A DNA stretch of 31,437 nt. It comes from an uncultured Candidatus Saccharibacteria bacterium. GTDB taxonomy: Bacteria > Patescibacteriota > Saccharimonadia > Saccharimonadales > Saccharimonadaceae. Of this stretch, positions 28,306 to 31,437 are shown piece after piece. The stretch is taken from assembly GCA_938036625.1 (NCBI GenBank), contig CALHQH010000011.1, positions 1 through 31,437 of the forward strand. The letters are read 5' to 3'. The translations under genes and the position numbers were made by a program. Positions within the stretch are counted from its first letter, which is position 1. Every line of letters starts with the position of its first letter. Below the pieces are notes generated by a model. It had not been told where the DNA came from, did no database searches, and saw only the letters and a list, made by a program, of their open reading frames with translations.

Positions 28306-28715
28306 TGGCGGCCGGTTTTTCGCGCCGCCGCCTCGCTGCGTATGTTGCTGAGCAGATTGCTGCTGGCGCTGAGGCGTCTGCTGTGCTGCGTCAGGTTGCT
28401 GCCTATCTTATTGACACCCGTGCAACGCGCGATGTCGATGTGGTGGCAGCAACGATTGAGGAAGCGCTAGCTGAGCGCGGTATCGTCGTGGCTGAGGTCA
28501 CGACGGCGCACGAGCTATCGGCCGCCCTGCAGAAGCAACTCAAGGCAGAGGTCACAGCACTTGCTGAGCAGAGTGGCACTGCGCCAGTTACGTCAGTGCA
28601 GCTCCGCCAGGTGGTCGACCCATCAGTGATTGGCGGCGTGAAGATCGCTCTGCCGGGCCAGCACTATGATGGCACTATCCAACACAAACTAACCGCCCTT
28701 GCGGGCACGAAATAA
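28305..28715 (+). CDS. atpH: ATP synthase F1 subunit delta (short form)
   Basis: The 136-aa protein joins F1 to the stalk. The C-terminal half is clear: VTSVQLRQVVDPSVIGGVKI and DGTIQHKLTALAG match the VDPxLIGG and DGSVxxKL signature of the delta/OSCP family. At about 40 residues less than the usual about 175-180, the N-terminal helical domain is reduced. This may change how delta binds subunit alpha. The ATG at 28305 overlaps the atpF stop. Confidence 0.88.
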   Translation: MAAGFSRRRLAAYVAEQIAAGAEASAVLRQVAAYLIDTRATRDVDVVAATIEEALAERGIVVAEVTTAHELSAALQKQLKAEVTALAEQSGTAPVTSVQLRQVVDPSVIGGVKIALPGQHYDGTIQHKLTALAGTK

Positions 28716-28727
28716 GAGGAATTATAC

Positions 28728-30263
28728 ATGGCTGAAACAACAGTTACAGAGTTGTCCGAGAGCTTGCGGCAAGCGATCGCAGGCCTGGAAGCCTCTGAAG
28801 GGCTAGAGCAGGTCGGTATCGTGACCCGAGTGGGTGATGGTGTGGCCTGGGTACATGGCTTGCGCCACGCTGGCTATAGCGAGGTGCTCGAGATCGAGAC
28901 CAAAACAGGTATCGTTGAGGCGTTTGCCCTCAACCTGATGGAAGATGAAATTGGTGCTGTGCTGCTCGGCAGCGACCAAGGTGTAGCTGCTGGCGACCGC
29001 GTTAAGCTCAAGGGCGAAGTCCTGAGTGTGCCGGTCGGCGAGGAGCTGCTTGGCCGCGTGGTGAACCCGCTCGGTGAGCCACTTGATGGTGGCCCAGCTA
29101 TTACTACCACGCAGCGCGGCCTCGTAGAGCGTGAGGCGATCGGCGTGATGGGTCGCAAGAGCGTGCACGAGCCACTGATGACCGGTATTATGAGCATCGA
29201 TGCGATGTTCCCGATTGGCCGGGGCCAGCGCGAGCTGATCATTGGTGATCGCCAAACCGGTAAGACGGCAATTGCACTCGACACGATGATCAACCAAGCT
29301 CGCCAAAAGACTGGCGTGGTGAATGTCTACGTTGCCGTTGGGCAGAAGCTGAGCAAGATTGCCCGATTGGTTGAGCGCCTCAAAGAAGAAGGTGTGATGG
29401 ATCAGACTATCGTGGTAGCAACGAGCCCAAGCGACCCAGCTTCCCTGCTCTATCTTGCGCCATACGCTGGTACCGCCATGGGTGAGTACTTCCGCGACAA
29501 TGGTGGCCATGCCTTGATGATCTACGACGACCTCACCAAGCACGCTGTCGCTTACCGCCAAATGAGTCTGCTCCTGCGTCGCCCACCAGGGCGCGAAGCC
29601 TTCCCGGGTGATGTGTTCTATTTGCATAGCCGCCTACTCGAGCGCAGTGCCAAGCTAAGTGATGAGCTTGGGGCAGGTTCGCTCACTGCCCTGCCGATCA
29701 TTGAGACCCAGGCGGGCGATATTTCCGCTTACATCCCCACCAACGTGATTTCCATCACCGACGGGCAGATCTTTATGGAGACAGATCTTTTCTACCAAGG
29801 TATTCGCCCAGCCATTAGTGCTGGTCTCTCGGTGTCGCGTGTTGGTGGTGCAGCCCAGACTAAGGCGCTCAAGAGTGTTAGCGGTAACCTCAAGCTCGGG
29901 TTGAGCCAGTTCCGCGAGTTGGCAAGCTTTGCTCAGTTTGGAAGCGACCTTGATGCCGAGACCAAGGCACAGATTGGCCGTGGTCAACGCCTGACAGAGC
30001 TCCTCAAGCAGCCACAGTACCAGCCGATGAGTGTTTGGGAGCAGGTGGTGAGCATTGTGGCGGTGAGCCAGGGTTACTTTGATGCTGTGCCAGCTACGAA
30101 GATCAAAGCTGCGCAAGATGCTCTGCTGAGCCGTCTCTGGGCTGAAGCTAAGGAGCAGATGCGCACCCTCAACAAGGGTGACCAGAAGTTTGGCGCTGAT
30201 GAAAAGCTCACCCACTTGATAGAATCAACCGCGGGCGAAATTGCCAAGGAATTTGCGGAGTAA
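28728..30263 (+). CDS. atpA: ATP synthase F1 subunit alpha
   Basis: The non-catalytic nucleotide-binding subunit, 511 aa and full length. Walker A is GDRQTGKT (173-180), and conserved parts include the N-terminal barrel (VGDGVAWVHGL), GRVVNPLGEPLDG, PGREAFPGDVFYLHSRLLER and the Arg-finger region SVSRVGGAAQ. AGAGGA lies 9 nt before the ATG. It is 12 nt from atpH and 15 nt from atpG. Confidence 0.98.
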   Translation: MAETTVTELSESLRQAIAGLEASEGLEQVGIVTRVGDGVAWVHGLRHAGYSEVLEIETKTGIVEAFALNLMEDEIGAVLLGSDQGVAAGDRVKLKGEVLSVPVGEELLGRVVNPLGEPLDGGPAITTTQRGLVEREAIGVMGRKSVHEPLMTGIMSIDAMFPIGRGQRELIIGDRQTGKTAIALDTMINQARQKTGVVNVYVAVGQKLSKIARLVERLKEEGVMDQTIVVATSPSDPASLLYLAPYAGTAMGEYFRDNGGHALMIYDDLTKHAVAYRQMSLLLRRPPGREAFPGDVFYLHSRLLERSAKLSDELGAGSLTALPIIETQAGDISAYIPTNVISITDGQIFMETDLFYQGIRPAISAGLSVSRVGGAAQTKALKSVSGNLKLGLSQFRELASFAQFGSDLDAETKAQIGRGQRLTELLKQPQYQPMSVWEQVVSIVAVSQGYFDAVPATKIKAAQDALLSRLWAEAKEQMRTLNKGDQKFGADEKLTHLIESTAGEIAKEFAE

Positions 30264-30278
30264 GCAACGGAGGTCGCT

Positions 30279-31166
30279 ATGCCCAATACGCAACAGCTCA
30301 AAGCACGGATTCGCTCGGTTAAGAGTACCAAGCAGATCACCAAGGCAATGCAAATGGTGGCAGCGAGCAAGATGCGCCGTGCCCAAGATGCAAGCCGCAC
30401 CACTGCGCCGTATACCACGGCAGCACGTGGCCTTTTGCGTTACCTCTCGCGCCAGGGTGCGACCGACGATCACCCCCTGTTTGCCCAGCGCACAGTCAAG
30501 CGTCGTTTGATCATCGTCATCGCTGCCGATAAAGGACTGGCTGGTGCCTACAACAGCAACGTCCTCAAGCGCTATGTCCAGCTCCTGCGCGATGACGATG
30601 CAGCCGGGATTGACAACACTACCATTGCAGTAGGGCGCAAGGCAGCGCAGTTCGTTGCCCGCCTCAAGGATACGCAGGTGGTTGGGGTGTATGAGGATGT
30701 GCCAGATCGCCCAACGGGGCCAGCCTTCCGGGCAATTCTCGACACTGCGCACGATATGTTTGTGAGCAAGCAGGTCGATGCGGTCGACGTCGTATTCACC
30801 CGCTTTTATAGCAGTATGACGCAGCACCCTGATACGATCCACCTCTTGCCCGCTGGCCTTGACGCCGAGCAACTCGATGCGGTGGATGACGACGAAGTAA
30901 TCTCAGACGACGAAGCTCTTTTTGAGCCAAGCCCGCAAGCAGTGCTCGACACCATCGCTGCGCGCATGGTCAGTGCCCGGCTCTACCAAGCCCTGCTTGA
31001 TGCCAGGGCGAGTGAGCACAGCCAGCGCATGCTTGCCATGAAGAATGCCACCGATAACGCTACCAGCCTTGTCGATGACCTAACACTCGAGATGAACAAA
31101 CAGCGCCAAGGTGCCATCACGCAAGAGCTGACTGAGATTAGCGCCGGTGTGGAGGCAATGGGATGA
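30279..31166 (+). CDS. atpG: ATP synthase F1 subunit gamma
   Basis: The central rotor shaft, 295 aa. The N-terminal helix has the strong signature RIRSVKSTKQITKAMQMVAA and SKMRRAQ, the core has DKGLAGAYNSNVLKR, and the C-terminal helix has ASEHSQRMLAMKNATDNA and KQRQGAITQELTEI. An acidic insert (about 205-222, DAVDDDEVISDDEALFEP) lies before the last helix. GGAGGT lies 6 nt before the ATG. Its stop overlaps the next start as ATGA. Confidence 0.97.
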   Translation: MPNTQQLKARIRSVKSTKQITKAMQMVAASKMRRAQDASRTTAPYTTAARGLLRYLSRQGATDDHPLFAQRTVKRRLIIVIAADKGLAGAYNSNVLKRYVQLLRDDDAAGIDNTTIAVGRKAAQFVARLKDTQVVGVYEDVPDRPTGPAFRAILDTAHDMFVSKQVDAVDVVFTRFYSSMTQHPDTIHLLPAGLDAEQLDAVDDDEVISDDEALFEPSPQAVLDTIAARMVSARLYQALLDARASEHSQRMLAMKNATDNATSLVDDLTLEMNKQRQGAITQELTEISAGVEAMG

Positions 31167-31437
31167 AACACTACACGCGTGTCGTGATAGCTGCGCTTGT
31201 CATGTATGCGCTTGTATGTGTGGTGTTGCTTCTTGTGGGCGGTATTCTGATGCTGTCTGCTAGCCGTGGTGAGGGGTTACTCTTTGGCCTTGCGCTGATG
31301 CTGCCATATGTTCTCGGTGGACTGTGGTATTGGCGGTATGGCCAGCGGCACGGCGCAAGCTTTGTGGGTGTTACAACTGGCCTGCTGGTTATCATTTGTG
31401 CTGGCCTTGGCTCGTATGTGGCAGGCTTTCTTGTATC
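31163..31437 (+). CDS. Unknown membrane protein inserted after atpG, cut by the window edge
   Basis: The frame starts at an ATG that overlaps the atpG stop (ATGA at 31163-31166) and is open to the end of the window, so only the first 91 codons are visible. They contain three hydrophobic helices, about residues 5-31, 38-55 and 66-90, and a Arg/His-rich loop (YWRYGQRHG). No family is recognised. The overlap indicates co-transcription and coupled translation with the ATP synthase. In the standard order atpD follows atpG directly, so this gene is an extra operon member, perhaps for assembly or an unrelated passenger. Confidence 0.6.
   Translation, partial: MKHYTRVVIAALVMYALVCVVLLLVGGILMLSASRGEGLLFGLALMLPYVLGGLWYWRYGQRHGASFVGVTTGLLVIICAGLGSYVAGFLV

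Noticed and set aside
1..31437. CRISPR array, transposase, toxin-antitoxin or phage genes
   Set aside because: None seen: no regularly spaced direct repeats and no recognisable transposase, integrase, Cas or capsid motifs in any frame.

Overview
The window looks like the chromosome of a Candidatus Saccharibacteria (TM7 / Patescibacteria) organism. This is inferred from gene content and was not checked by a search. The standard code is used (TGA is a stop in atpF, atpG and atpI). The window holds a sortase with a very long Gln/Pro/Ala-rich cytoplasmic N-terminus, a secreted PKD protein with an LPHTG anchor, a DUF4367-like membrane protein, a PEGA protein, a prepilin-like RCC1 protein, SmpB, GltX, exonuclease III, an ABC-F ATPase and an F1Fo ATP synthase operon. 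No biosynthetic pathway genes are visible, as expected for a reduced epibiont.

Layout. 1-4.3 kb: a coiled-coil membrane protein, gltX (-) and a DUF4367-like protein (-). 4.4-6.5 kb: a PEGA/propeller protein (+), a strongly structured non-coding segment and a 91-aa membrane protein (-). 6.8-10.4 kb: the sortase (-), tRNA-Leu(CAA) (-) and its likely substrate, the LPHTG surface protein (+). 10.46-11.7 kb: a gene desert. 11.7-13.8 kb: a degenerate YjeF-C/ribokinase-like protein (-), a probable ~200-nt small transcript (-) and xth (-). 13.9-19.8 kb: a glycosyltransferase cluster (three GT-B family 4-like enzymes, one GT-A family 2 enzyme) and an alpha/beta hydrolase, most of it visibly AT-richer than the surroundings. 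19.8-22.6 kb: smpB (-), an unknown ORF with a 14-bp tandem duplication in its 5' end (-), and an ABC-F gene (+). 22.9-25.2 kb: a prepilin-like protein with an RCC1 propeller interrupted by a ricin-like lectin domain. 25.5-26.2 kb: glutaredoxin and a 68-aa basic protein (both -). 26.4 kb to the right edge: an atpI-like gene, then atpB, E, F, H, A, G and a membrane gene cut by the window edge where atpD would normally follow.

How the parts work together. The sortase and LPHTG protein form a cell-wall or surface anchoring pair; the RCC1/lectin prepilin-like protein and the glycosyltransferases also point to the cell surface and host contact. The ATP synthase genes are tightly packed with 4-nt overlaps or short gaps.

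The most striking non-gene signals are: (1) a recurrent promoter style, extended -10 TGnTAtaaT, in which the -10 box often ends only 6-8 nt before the ATG, implying leaderless mRNAs; (2) a near-identical promoter/operator block in front of a small transcript and a small membrane protein, with a related copy before the sortase; (3) a long-stem structured RNA candidate at 6.0-6.13 kb; and (4) a small transcript at 12.7-12.9 kb with a 14-bp hairpin, a possible 24-aa ORF and a terminator.
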